27,603 nucleotides of DNA from a virus. Both the position numbers and the translations under genes were made by a program. Location of the stretch: IMG/VR virus record IMGVR_UViG_3300035670_001044, positions 1 through 27,603 of that record. One strand, given 5' to 3'. The notes beneath the pieces are model-generated. The model worked only from the letters and a program-made list of their open reading frames with translations. It made no database searches and had not been told where the DNA came from. Positions 1 through 6,483 of the stretch are shown piece by piece (position 1 is the stretch's first letter; every line of letters starts with the position of its first letter).

Positions 1-1
1 T

Positions 2-628
2 GCCTCGTATATCGGGTTGGAGAACCAATATCGGGAAACGCTTCGAGCGAACGGTATGCCAGCCAACTTCTATGACCAGAACGATGACTTCACCGCGTTG
101 CTCGAAGGTGATGTTTCGCCATCCGAACTGAATGAGCGTGTCCAGTCTGGGTATCGTGCGGTTGCTGACGCCGACCCTGAGGTGAAGCGCCAGATGCAAC
201 AGTTGTACGGGGTGGGTGAGGCTGAGTTGGCTGCCTACTTCCTTGACCCTGAACGTGCTGCACCGCTTCTGACTCGTCAAGCTCGTGCTGCTCAGATCGC
301 TGCCCGTGGAGCCGAGCAGGGTGGCATCCAGTTGACTGGTGCGCTCGCTGAGGATTTGGCTCGACGCGGTATCACCGAGGCCGAGGCTCAGCGAGGGTTC
401 GCTGAGATCGGTGCGCTGGGTGAGTTGCGTCAAGCGTTTGCTGGCGAAACAGAGTTGTCCACCGAGGAGCTGGTAGGTGCGCAGTTCAGCCAGAACGTTC
501 AGGCTCAGCAGGAGTTGGAGCGTCGTCGCCGTTTGCGTACCGGTGAGTTCGCTGGCGGAGGTCAGTTCACTCGCACCACCGGAGCCACATCAGGCTCGAT
601 TGAGACAGGTGTCGGCACCGCACAGTAA
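2..628 (+). CDS. Phage virion-associated protein, 3' part (5' end outside window)
   Basis: The frame is open to the left edge (codons from base 2), so this is the C-terminal part of a longer protein. A TTG at 17 is internal rather than a convincing start, because no Shine-Dalgarno precedes it. The visible part is about 208 residues, mostly helical and rich in Ala, Glu, Gln and Arg, with a Gly/Thr/Ser-rich tail after an arginine cluster (ELERRRRLRTGEF). It lies just before the scaffold and capsid genes, where portal, internal-core or ejection proteins usually sit. I do not recognise a named family. A structural or internal virion role is inferred from position only. Confidence 0.8.
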   Translation, partial: ASYIGLENQYRETLRANGMPANFYDQNDDFTALLEGDVSPSELNERVQSGYRAVADADPEVKRQMQQLYGVGEAELAAYFLDPERAAPLLTRQARAAQIAARGAEQGGIQLTGALAEDLARRGITEAEAQRGFAEIGALGELRQAFAGETELSTEELVGAQFSQNVQAQQELERRRRLRTGEFAGGGQFTRTTGATSGSIETGVGTAQ

Positions 629-645
629 CCACCGATAGTGGTTTG

Positions 646-654
646 TGCTACACT
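646..654 (+). promoter_or_regulatory. Extended -10 promoter for the scaffold-capsid transcript
   Basis: TGCTACACT matches an extended -10 element (TG-n-TANNNT). No good -35 is present 17 bases upstream, as is usual for extended -10 promoters. The same nine bases recur at 2286-2294. Predicted transcription start is near 661, giving a leader of about 108 bases before the scaffold gene. Confidence 0.55.
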
Positions 655-658
655 TCGA

Positions 659-749
659 GTGTTCCAACAGGGACACCATCGGAACCCCCCGATTTCGATG
701 TGAAAACAAGGGTGAGACTTTGCAGCCATCTGGTCCCTCCGTCCAGATG
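659..749 (+). promoter_or_regulatory. Structured 5' leader of the scaffold-capsid mRNA (three hairpins)
   Basis: Three consecutive hairpins fill the leader. GTGTTCC (659-665) pairs with GGGACAC (670-676) across an AACA loop. ATCGG (678-682) pairs with CCGAT (689-693). CATCTGG (727-733) pairs perfectly with CCAGATG (743-749). The Shine-Dalgarno AAGGAG (758-763) stays free. None has a U-tract, so they are not terminators. mRNA protection or translational tuning of capsid genes is an inference. Confidence 0.5.
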
Positions 750-768
750 TGGGCAGAAGGAGTGAGCC

Positions 769-1212
769 ATGTCAGAAGCAAACTTTGAGTTTGATGAGGA
801 CGCGGTAGAGCAACAGCCGAAGGATCCCGTTAGGGCACATCTGCGGAAACTCGAAGCCGAAAATAAGGCTTTGAAAGAGCAGGTCGCAGCCAAAGCGGAA
901 GCCGAACGAAAGCTGGCGTTTGTGGAAGCAGGCATCGACCTGTCAGCCCCAGGTGCCAAGTATTTCGTGAAGGGCTATGACGGTGAACTTTCACCGGAAG
1001 CAATCCGACAGGCGGCCGAGGAAGCAAGTCTCATTCGTAAGCAAGACACGTCTGGTGAACAGCAGGCGTGGAACAGGGTGGCTCAGGCTGCTCGTGCGGG
1101 TGACACAAGCGAACCGGTTGTTGACTACGCGACCAAGATCAAGCAGGCCCGTTCAGCCGACGAGGTGATGCAACTGCTGGCTCAGGCGAGAGCCGAAGCA
1201 AGTACTTTGTAA
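769..1212 (+). CDS. Capsid scaffolding protein
   Basis: A 147-residue acidic protein. Residues about 18-60 form a charged helix with coiled-coil character (KLEAENKALKEQVAAKAEAERKL), followed by a short YFVKGYDGELSPEAIRQAA segment and a helical, Gln/Ala-rich C-terminus. Small acidic coiled-coil proteins immediately before the major capsid gene are typically assembly scaffolds, which shape the procapsid and then leave or are degraded. The ATG at 769 has a good Shine-Dalgarno (AAGGAG, 5-base gap), and 30 bases separate it from the capsid gene. The call rests on size, composition and position; there is no catalytic motif to confirm it. No separate prohead protease is visible. Confidence 0.75.
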   Translation: MSEANFEFDEDAVEQQPKDPVRAHLRKLEAENKALKEQVAAKAEAERKLAFVEAGIDLSAPGAKYFVKGYDGELSPEAIRQAAEEASLIRKQDTSGEQQAWNRVAQAARAGDTSEPVVDYATKIKQARSADEVMQLLAQARAEASTL

Positions 1213-1242
1213 ACCCCTCCACAAGAAAAGGAAAACAAGAAG

Positions 1243-2220
1243 ATGGCCTACACAGAGGTTTCTTCGCTCAACACCGTTCAGGCGGCGTATGAGCAACTCG
1301 CATACTTCGCGTTGCGCTCCGAACTGTTGTTCGATCAGGCAGCCGATGTCCAGCCAACCAACCAGTCGATGCCAGGAAGCTCGGTGGTGTTCACCAAGTT
1401 TGCTGACCTTTCGGCAGCAACCAGCACCCTCGCTGAGACGACCGATGTCACCCCAGTCGCGATGAGCGACAGCCAGGTGACGGTCACGCTCGCTGAGTAC
1501 GGCAACGCGATCAACACGACCGCCAAGCTCCGTGGCACCTCGTTCATGGATGTGGACGCAGCCGCAGCGAACATCATCGGCTACAACGCTGGTGACTCGC
1601 TTGATCAGGTTGTCCGCGACGTTCTCGCCGCTGGCACCCAGAACATCTTCTACGGTTCGGGTGGCGCTTCGCTCCCGACGAGCCGTGCGACGGTCGGTTC
1701 TGACGACATCATCACCGCGAACGATGTCCGCAAGATGACCGCTTCGCTCCGCAAGAAGAACGTTGCCACGTTCAACGGCTACTACATGGGTTTCATTCAC
1801 CCAGACGTGTCGTACGACCTTCGTCGTGAAACCGGCAACGCTTCGTGGAACGCTCCGCACGTCAACGTGGATGTCGCAGGCATCTACAACGGCGAGATCG
1901 GAATGTTCGAGTCGGTGCGCTTCATCGAAACGCCACGCGCGAAGATCTTCGCAAACGCTTCGGACGGGTCGGGTTCTTCGACCGGTTCCAGCGCAACCGT
2001 GGACGTGTACTGCACCCACGTCATGGGCCGTCAGTCGCTTGCAAAGGCGTACTCGATTGTCGATGGCAACGGCGCGTTCCCGAAGATCGTGGAAGGTCCA
2101 GTTGTGGACGTTCTGCGCCGCTTCAACCCAACCGGCTGGTACTGGCTGGGTGGCTACGGCCGCTTCCGTGAGGAAGCACTCGGACGCATCGAGTCGTCGT
2201 CCAGCATTGGTGCCAACTAA
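1243..2220 (+). CDS. Major capsid protein, N4-gp56 family
   Basis: A 325-residue protein that I recognise as an N4-gp56-family major capsid protein (HK97 fold). Features include an N-terminal arm (MAYTEVSSLNTVQAAYEQLAYFALR), the PGSSVVFTKFADLSAATSTLAETTDVTP segment followed by VTLAEYGNAINTTAKL, a central FIHPDVSYDLRRETGNASW stretch, and a C-terminal GRQSLAKAY and GWYWLGGYGRF. Length is close to the lower end usual for the family. It shares a transcript with the scaffold and is closed by a strong terminator at 2239-2280. The very regular codon use, with many C-ending codons, creates long antisense frames that should be ignored. This is the best marker for the virion type: podovirus-like phages often carry this family, but it is not exclusive to them. 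Confidence 0.92.
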   Translation: MAYTEVSSLNTVQAAYEQLAYFALRSELLFDQAADVQPTNQSMPGSSVVFTKFADLSAATSTLAETTDVTPVAMSDSQVTVTLAEYGNAINTTAKLRGTSFMDVDAAAANIIGYNAGDSLDQVVRDVLAAGTQNIFYGSGGASLPTSRATVGSDDIITANDVRKMTASLRKKNVATFNGYYMGFIHPDVSYDLRRETGNASWNAPHVNVDVAGIYNGEIGMFESVRFIETPRAKIFANASDGSGSSTGSSATVDVYCTHVMGRQSLAKAYSIVDGNGAFPKIVEGPVVDVLRRFNPTGWYWLGGYGRFREEALGRIESSSSIGAN

Positions 2221-2238
2221 CTAGTTGGTTCTCCGCAG

Positions 2239-2280
2239 AGCGGGGATCGGTGGGTGTATGCCTGCTGATCCCCGCTTTTT
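2239..2280 (+). terminator. Rho-independent terminator after the major capsid gene
   Basis: A perfect 10-bp stem, AGCGGGGATC (2239-2248) with GATCCCCGCT (2267-2276), encloses an 18-base loop and runs into TTTTT (2276-2280). It lies 18 bases after the capsid stop, and the next promoter starts at once (2286). It isolates abundant capsid mRNA from downstream genes. Confidence 0.9.
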
Positions 2281-2285
2281 GCGTT

Positions 2286-2294
2286 TGCTACACT
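2286..2294 (+). promoter_or_regulatory. Extended -10 promoter producing a leaderless mRNA
   Basis: TGCTACACT is identical to the element at 646-654. The last base of the -10 is followed by seven bases and then the ATG at 2302, so transcription should begin at or within a base of the start codon. No Shine-Dalgarno is possible here, since the terminator lies just upstream. Confidence 0.65.
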
Positions 2295-2301
2295 TGTCGC
2301 G

Positions 2302-2664
2302 ATGTCAATTTCTAACTACGCCGAGAACGCACTTCTTGACACTTTGAGGAATCAGTCGTTTGCTGTCACCACCACCTACGTCAAGTTGCACACTGGCGAC
2401 CCTGGTGAGGCTGGTACGAGCAACGCTGCGACTGAGACGACTCGTAAGGCTGTTACGTGGTCGGCTGCTTCGTCGGGTTCGATGGCTTCTTCTGCGACTC
2501 TTGAATGGACCAACGTCTCGACAACTGAAACGTACTCACATTGGTCGCTTTGGGACAATGCTTCTGCGGGTAACTGTTTGTGGTCTGGTGCTCTGTCTTC
2601 TTCCGCTGCTGTTACCGCTGGCGACACGTTCCAGATCACTACTCTTACGCTGTCTCTCGACTAG
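2302..2664 (+). CDS. Small virion protein, Gp80-like / tail-fibre-associated
   Basis: A 120-residue Ser/Thr-rich, beta-rich protein beginning MSISNYAENALLDTLRNQSF, then TYVKLHTGDPGEAGTSNAATETTRKAVTW, and ending FQITTLTLSLD. This layout (short helix naming an edge, LHTxDPGEAGT, alternating Ser/Thr strands, final L-SLD) matches a widespread family of about 120-residue phage proteins often annotated as tail fibre or Gp80-like. Its exact place in the particle is uncertain: decoration, head-tail or fibre. It follows a terminator and is probably translated from a leaderless message. Third codon positions favour T and G, unlike the C-rich capsid gene next to it. Confidence 0.7.
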   Translation: MSISNYAENALLDTLRNQSFAVTTTYVKLHTGDPGEAGTSNAATETTRKAVTWSAASSGSMASSATLEWTNVSTTETYSHWSLWDNASAGNCLWSGALSSSAAVTAGDTFQITTLTLSLD

Positions 2665-2669
2665 CTGAA

Positions 2670-2683
2670 AGGGGATAACCCCT
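2670..2683 (+). promoter_or_regulatory. Shine-Dalgarno locked in a hairpin
   Basis: AGGGG (2670-2674) and CCCCT (2679-2683) form a perfect 5-bp hairpin with an ATAA tetraloop, ending one base before the ATG at 2685. The only Shine-Dalgarno (AAAGGGG) is inside the stem, so initiation here should depend on unfolding, for instance by ribosomes arriving from the upstream gene 20 bases away. Confidence 0.5.
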
Positions 2684-2684
2684 G

Positions 2685-3680
2685 ATGGCCAGAACAGCGG
2701 TAATCGGGTTTACTGAACCGTTTGTTGGTACCAGAAGGTTTTATGTTGGTACTCCTGTAGCGCGTACTGCTACGGGTTCTGGTACTGGTTCTGCGTCTGC
2801 TGCTGAAGTTCTTGTTGCTATTCGTACCGCTACGGGTTCTGGCACTGGAACAAGTTCTGCTGTTCGTGTCGTTATCAGGTTCCGTACCGCGACTGGTGCT
2901 GGTGCCGGTGCTGGGTCTGCGGATCGTGTCATTGTCAAGTTGCGTACAGCAACAGGTTCAGGGGCGGGTGCTGGGTCTGGTGATGGGTTGGTTACTCGTG
3001 CGAGAACCGCAACTGGTTCTGGTGCTGGGGCTGGTTCTGCATCAAAACTGCATATTGCCCCGCGTACTGCGACTGGTTCTGGAGCAGGTTCTTCTTCGAG
3101 TGAGGAGCAACTGTTCACTGCGAGAACCGCTACAGGTTCGGGCACAGGTTCGGCGTCGGTTGATGGTGATTACATTCGGGTGCGCACCGCTACAGGATCG
3201 GGTGTCGGTTCTGCTGTAACGGTCATTGTTCGTGTGCCGATCAGAACCGCGACAGGTTCGGGTACTGGTTCGGGGTCGGGTGTTGATCTTGTCATCACTT
3301 TGCGTACCGCCACAGGATCGGGTGCTGGTACGGCTGTTTCGGTTGGTGCTCGCGTGGTCCGCAAGTCAGGCACTGCGTCTGGTGCTGGTTCAGGGACCGC
3401 TCTTTGGGTGAAGTCACGCATTTTCCGTATGCCAGCCGATGACGAATATCCTGGTGGCCTGTTCGCCAACTTCGACACCAACCAGCGTTTGCGTTCGTAT
3501 GACCGTTCTGGTCGCCGTGCACGAAACCTATACAAGCTGACCGATGGCACCTACACCACCACCGAGCAACGAGATCAGGGTCAGGTGGAGAAAGTGTATT
3601 TGGGGTCGCATAGTAATTTTCTTACCGATACCGAGGTGTCCGAGTTGACAGCAGCCGGATACGGGAGTTACATAACCTGA
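2685..3680 (+). CDS. Repeat protein with ten 20-residue RTATGSG repeats, probable virion appendage
   Basis: A 331-residue protein in three parts. Residues 1-26 are a short beta-like lead. Residues 27-226 are ten consecutive repeats of exactly 20 residues, each starting RTATGSG or RTATGAG, followed by T/A-G-rich positions and then an alternating hydrophobic half (for example EVLVAI, RVIVKL, DLVITL). An eleventh, degenerate copy spans 227-246. Residues about 247-331 form a C-terminal domain (NFDTNQRLRSYDRSGRRARNLYKL ... GSHSNFLTDTEVSELTAAGYGSYIT) that is homologous to the next gene product. Regular Gly/Ser/Thr turns alternating with strands suggest a beta-solenoid-like rod or spike, which is inferred. 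No enzyme motif is seen. The stop overlaps the next start (TGATG). Confidence 0.75.
   Translation: MARTAVIGFTEPFVGTRRFYVGTPVARTATGSGTGSASAAEVLVAIRTATGSGTGTSSAVRVVIRFRTATGAGAGAGSADRVIVKLRTATGSGAGAGSGDGLVTRARTATGSGAGAGSASKLHIAPRTATGSGAGSSSSEEQLFTARTATGSGTGSASVDGDYIRVRTATGSGVGSAVTVIVRVPIRTATGSGTGSGSGVDLVITLRTATGSGAGTAVSVGARVVRKSGTASGAGSGTALWVKSRIFRMPADDEYPGGLFANFDTNQRLRSYDRSGRRARNLYKLTDGTYTTTEQRDQGQVEKVYLGSHSNFLTDTEVSELTAAGYGSYIT
2763..3362 (+). repeat. Ten tandem 60-bp coding repeats
   Basis: Ten units of exactly 60 bases without any insertion encode RTATGSG-type 20-residue repeats; a degenerate eleventh unit extends to 3422. Synonymous codons vary freely between units (for example cgtactgctacg, cgtaccgctacg, agaaccgcaact), so the periodicity is kept at protein level and the array is not a recent expansion. 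Confidence 0.93.
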
Positions 3681-3976
3681 TGGCTACTTTTCGTCCACCG
3701 ACCGACAACTTCGTTACCCAAGCCCCGACGACCCGTGACAGTGTGCTTGGTGTGCTGTCCCGTGATGAGCGTCTTCGACGCAGGCTCGCCCAGTTTTATC
3801 CAGCCGCCCCTAGAGGCAGGAACGTGTACTGGCTTCTGAACGGCACCTTTACCGAGAACGACCCAGCGGACCCTGCCGACATTCGCACCGTGTTCTATGG
3901 TGGGCACGATAATGTGGTGACAGCAGAGGAAGAAGCCGCGTTGATCGCGGCGGGATACGGGAGTTACATCACGTGA
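3680..3976 (+). CDS. Small protein paralogous to the C-terminal domain of the repeat protein
   Basis: A 98-residue protein. Its core (LSRDERLRRRLAQFYPAAPRGRNVYWLLNGTFTEND ... DIRTVFYGGHDNVVTAEEEAALIAAGYGSYIT) aligns without large gaps to the last 85 residues of the preceding protein: QRLRSYDRSGRRARNLYKLTDGTY, VEKVYLGSHSN-LT-EV-LTAAGYGSYIT. The two genes therefore share a domain after duplication, with or without the repeat stalk. The start ATG overlaps the previous TGA, and its own stop overlaps the next GTG start, so the genes are translationally coupled. The shared YGG/YLGSH-N-LT-xE core ending in GYGSYIT suggests a docking or trimerisation cap for a virion appendage. This is an inference; the family has no name known to me. 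Confidence 0.75.
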   Translation: MATFRPPTDNFVTQAPTTRDSVLGVLSRDERLRRRLAQFYPAAPRGRNVYWLLNGTFTENDPADPADIRTVFYGGHDNVVTAEEEAALIAAGYGSYIT

Positions 3977-4275
3977 TAAAGCATCAGGAGACACATCCTT
4001 CGTTGGATGTGGAGGGTTGTTTCGGTTGCAAGATTGCTTGGGTGGGTGTCGCCCCATCAGCTGCACCTACCCGTGGTGGCGGGGCAAGGGTCGCCCAGAT
4101 CGCTGCGAAAGACAAGGTGTTGGAGAAGGACTTGGATGCGTATAAGCGTTTGCGTGATGAGGGGTTGCAGCCTCATAACGTGGATGGTTCAGCGAAGATT
4201 GAGCAGATCGCTGAAACCAAGTTTCAGGTTGAGACAGGGATTATCAACCCGACTCTTGATGCGATTGTCAAGTGA
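3973..4275 (+). CDS. Small phage protein with GCFGCK zinc-knuckle-like motif
   Basis: A 100-residue protein starting from GTG at 3973, which overlaps the preceding stop. The N-terminus reads KHQETHPSLDVEGCFGCKIAW, where two His and a CxxC pair could hold one metal ion. A linker with a GGGAR turn follows, then a helical region (KDLDAYKRLRDEGLQPHNVDGSAKIEQIAETKFQVETG). I recall HPxxDVxGCFGCK-type small proteins in many actinobacteriophage virion modules, without a known role. It sits between the appendage genes and the glycosyltransferases and overlaps the latter by the ATGA/TGATG junction. Function unknown. Confidence 0.75.
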   Translation: MIKHQETHPSLDVEGCFGCKIAWVGVAPSAAPTRGGGARVAQIAAKDKVLEKDLDAYKRLRDEGLQPHNVDGSAKIEQIAETKFQVETGIINPTLDAIVK

Positions 4276-4976
4276 TGCTTCTCACTATTTACATCCCCAC
4301 CTACAAGCGTGTCGAGCTGGCTGACTGTTTGGATAGCATCGTTCCACAGTTGACGGATCAGGTTGAGGTGATCGTCAGCGATAACGATGGGTCGGCAAAA
4401 GAAATTGTGTCCCGTTTTCCGAAGGTGACATACACCCGCAGGTATTTCAATATTGAGGGCGACCCGAATGTGGTGCGCGGTTTGGTGTGCGGTACCGGTG
4501 AATATGTTTGGGTGTTTGGGGATGACGACACGATGCTTCCAGGCACCATCAAACAGTTGTTGCCGATGCTCACTGGGGTGGATCGGGTGATTCACTGGTC
4601 GCCAAACTCGATGGAGGTAAATCCGGGGTTTTTCGGGCCGATGCCTGACTACATCAAGAGTCTGGAGGACAAGTCGATTCTTGTTGCTTCAACTTTGATT
4701 ACTGCGAACGTGTGGCGTAGAGCAGCGATGGATGTTGCGTCTGGCTTACGAATGGTTGACACCAAGTATCCGCTGTTTTGGGCTGGGTTGAACACGAAGA
4801 CGGTGAAAATAATGCCGGTCCCAACCGTCACCGTTGGTTATGTCCATACGAATGTGTTCGGGTTCTTCAACAAGGTTATTGACCAGTATTTGAAGGCGCT
4901 GATGGATGCCAACGGTTTGCCACACATCGATCTGTTTGATGCGTTGCGTTGGAACTTCGTCAACGTATCCAAATGA
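4275..4976 (+). CDS. Family 2 glycosyltransferase (GT-A fold)
   Basis: A 233-residue GT2-like protein. The N-terminus LLTIYIPTYKRVELADCLDSI is the typical first strand and donor-binding loop, SDNDGS (35-40) is the next nucleotide-binding segment, and FGDDDTMLPG (81-90) contains the metal-binding D-x-D equivalent. It should transfer a sugar from a nucleotide sugar in the cytoplasm. The acceptor is unknown: virion protein, the Thr/Ser-rich surface protein encoded downstream, or DNA bases are all conceivable. I chose ATG 4275, which overlaps the preceding stop; GTG 4272 is the alternative. The stop overlaps the start of a GT4 enzyme, so the two form a pair. At 233 residues it contains only the catalytic domain. 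Confidence 0.85.
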   Translation: MLLTIYIPTYKRVELADCLDSIVPQLTDQVEVIVSDNDGSAKEIVSRFPKVTYTRRYFNIEGDPNVVRGLVCGTGEYVWVFGDDDTMLPGTIKQLLPMLTGVDRVIHWSPNSMEVNPGFFGPMPDYIKSLEDKSILVASTLITANVWRRAAMDVASGLRMVDTKYPLFWAGLNTKTVKIMPVPTVTVGYVHTNVFGFFNKVIDQYLKALMDANGLPHIDLFDALRWNFVNVSK

Positions 4977-6061
4977 ATACGCAGCATTGGCACGGCTTTA
5001 CCGATGGCAGGTTCGGTTACGGCTCGATGCTCAACGGGTTTCTGAACCATGTGCCTGATGGGGTGACATTGGATGAGATGTCAAGCGTGTCGGTTCATAT
5101 GGGTGTGCCGTTCTCTTGCAAGGGTTGGTATGAGAAGCAGCATCGTGTCTGTTTCACGATGTGGGAAACATCGGTTGTGCCGATCAGGTTTGTGCGTTGG
5201 CTTGCCCAATACGACCAGATCCTTGTCCCTTGTAAGCACAATGTTGAGACTTTCAGTAAGCATCATCCGAATGTGAACTATGTGCCGTTGGGGGTGGATC
5301 GTACGATTTGGATGCCGCAGCAACGGGCAGAGAACAAGGTGTTCAGGTTTATGGCTGGCGGTTCGCTGTGGGAACGCAAAGGTATTGATGCCGTGGTGAA
5401 GGCGTTTCTGAAACTGGATTTGCCTGACGCCGAACTGCATCTGAAGATGGCTCCCCATGCGTCCGATGTGCCACAGGATATTCGTGACCCGCGCATCATC
5501 TTCCACCGGACTTGGATGACTATGAGTGAGCAGGTCGAGTTCTTCAACTCTGCTGATTGTTGGGTGGCTCCTGCCCGTGGCGAGGGTTTCGGGTTGATCC
5601 CGTTGCAGGCGATTGCGTGTGGTGTCCCAACGATTGTTAGCGCTTCGTCTGGTCAGGCACAGTTTGCGCATCTTGCCAGTTCGATAGTGAAATCCACACC
5701 GAAACCGTCACCTCATGGCGGGAACTGGGATGAGCCTGATCTGAACGATTTGGTGCGTTTGATGCGTCACCATTATGAGAATCGTTCAGCGTTGCGGGTG
5801 GATGCCCGTGAACGTGCCGTGTTGACTGACGAGTTCTCGTGGGACAAAGCAGCGCAACGGTTGGTTGAGGTGGTGCCGAAAGGCAAGAAACTGCCAGCGT
5901 CAGCGAAATGGACTTCTCCAAAACCTGTGGTCCCTGCACAAGTCAAGAGGGCAACCACGGTCGAGATCAACGGGAAAGCACAACGCTTTGAGCCTGGGGT
6001 ACAGTATGAGGTTGAAGAAAACGTGCAAGACATCCTTTACGCAGCAGGAGCATTGGTATGA
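4973..6061 (+). CDS. Family 4 glycosyltransferase with a C-terminal phage domain
   Basis: A 362-residue GT-B enzyme. Residues 1-110 form the acceptor half (FTDGRFGYGSMLNGF, MWETSVVP, NYVPLGVD). The donor half includes MAGGSLWERKGID (128-140) and APARGEGFGLIPLQAIACGVPTI (199-221). The usual E-x7-E pair is E204 and Q212 here, so the second Glu is replaced by Gln, which may alter donor contacts. After the enzyme core a 60-residue tail (AKWTSPKPVVPAQVKRATTVEINGKAQRFEPGVQYEVEENVQDILYAAGAL) looks like the small phage domain seen in head-tail proteins, so the enzyme may be tethered to the virion. The ATG at 4973 overlaps the GT2 stop (ATGA) and is preferred over an upstream TTG at 4949 inside the GT2 gene. 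Confidence 0.85.
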   Translation: MNTQHWHGFTDGRFGYGSMLNGFLNHVPDGVTLDEMSSVSVHMGVPFSCKGWYEKQHRVCFTMWETSVVPIRFVRWLAQYDQILVPCKHNVETFSKHHPNVNYVPLGVDRTIWMPQQRAENKVFRFMAGGSLWERKGIDAVVKAFLKLDLPDAELHLKMAPHASDVPQDIRDPRIIFHRTWMTMSEQVEFFNSADCWVAPARGEGFGLIPLQAIACGVPTIVSASSGQAQFAHLASSIVKSTPKPSPHGGNWDEPDLNDLVRLMRHHYENRSALRVDARERAVLTDEFSWDKAAQRLVEVVPKGKKLPASAKWTSPKPVVPAQVKRATTVEINGKAQRFEPGVQYEVEENVQDILYAAGALV

Positions 6062-6210
6062 AGAAGCAGTTCTGGGATAAGAAGAACCCGAAGAAGAAGT
6101 CCACCCCGCTGTCGGCTTCTCAGAAGAAGGCTGCTCAGGCTCGTGCGAAGAAGGCTGGTCGCCCATACCCGAACCTTGTGGATAACGCTTGGGCTTCCCG
6201 TAATGGCTAA
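6058..6210 (+). CDS. Small basic protein, KKAGRPYPNLVDN family
   Basis: A 50-residue lysine-rich protein (11 Lys, 3 Arg): MKKQFWDKKNPKKKSTPLSA, then helical SQKKAAQARAKKAGRPYPNLVDNAW. I recall the AGRPYPNLVDN ending in many small actinophage proteins next to structural genes, with no assigned function. The ATG overlaps the glycosyltransferase stop (ATGA), and its own stop overlaps the next gene. First of five small basic proteins in a row. DNA binding or packing is possible but unproven. Confidence 0.75.
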   Translation: MKKQFWDKKNPKKKSTPLSASQKKAAQARAKKAGRPYPNLVDNAWASRNG

Positions 6211-6463
6211 GACACCGGCATGGCAACGCAAAGAGGGCAAGGATCCGAAGGGCGGGTTGAACGCGAAAGGTCGAGCGTCAGCGCGAGCGCAGGGGATGAA
6301 TCTGAAGCCACCTGTGTCTGCGGCGCAGGCAAAGCGTTCACCGAAGGCGGCTGCACGGAGAAAGTCGTTTTGCGCAAGGATGAGTGGGGTATCTGGGCCG
6401 ATGAAAGACTCGAAGGGTCGTCCGACCCGCAAAGCGCTGGCTTTGCGTAAGTGGGATTGCTGA
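6203..6463 (+). CDS. DUF6321-like small basic protein
   Basis: An 86-residue protein with the conserved string WQRKEGKDPKGGLNAKGRAS, then NLKPPVSAAQAKRSPKAAARRKSFCARMSGVSGPMK and the end KGRPTRKALALRKWDC. This matches, from memory, the DUF6321-type family found in cyanophages and other marine phages. The pattern is highly conserved although function is unknown; a virion-internal nucleic-acid-binding role is plausible from the charge. The ATG at 6203 lies within the end of the previous gene and gives the expected MAKTPAW start. Longer upstream starts would read through the previous gene and are not needed. Confidence 0.82.
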   Translation: MAKTPAWQRKEGKDPKGGLNAKGRASARAQGMNLKPPVSAAQAKRSPKAAARRKSFCARMSGVSGPMKDSKGRPTRKALALRKWDC

Positions 6464-6466
6464 GAG

Positions 6467-6475
6467 TGGTATTCT
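6467..6475 (+). promoter_or_regulatory. Extended -10 promoter, second probable leaderless start
   Basis: TGGTATTCT is an extended -10 element that ends eight bases before the ATG at 6484. No Shine-Dalgarno lies between 6464 and 6483. The geometry is almost the same as at 2286-2302 (seven bases), so the mRNA probably begins at the start codon. Confidence 0.55.
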
Positions 6476-6483
6476 GAGCGTCT

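Noticed and set aside
1153-2019. A 288-codon frame antisense to the capsid gene
   Set aside because: The capsid gene has strongly C-ending codons, which removes stops on the opposite strand. The product is Arg/Val/His-rich with no recognisable pattern and no ribosome-binding site.
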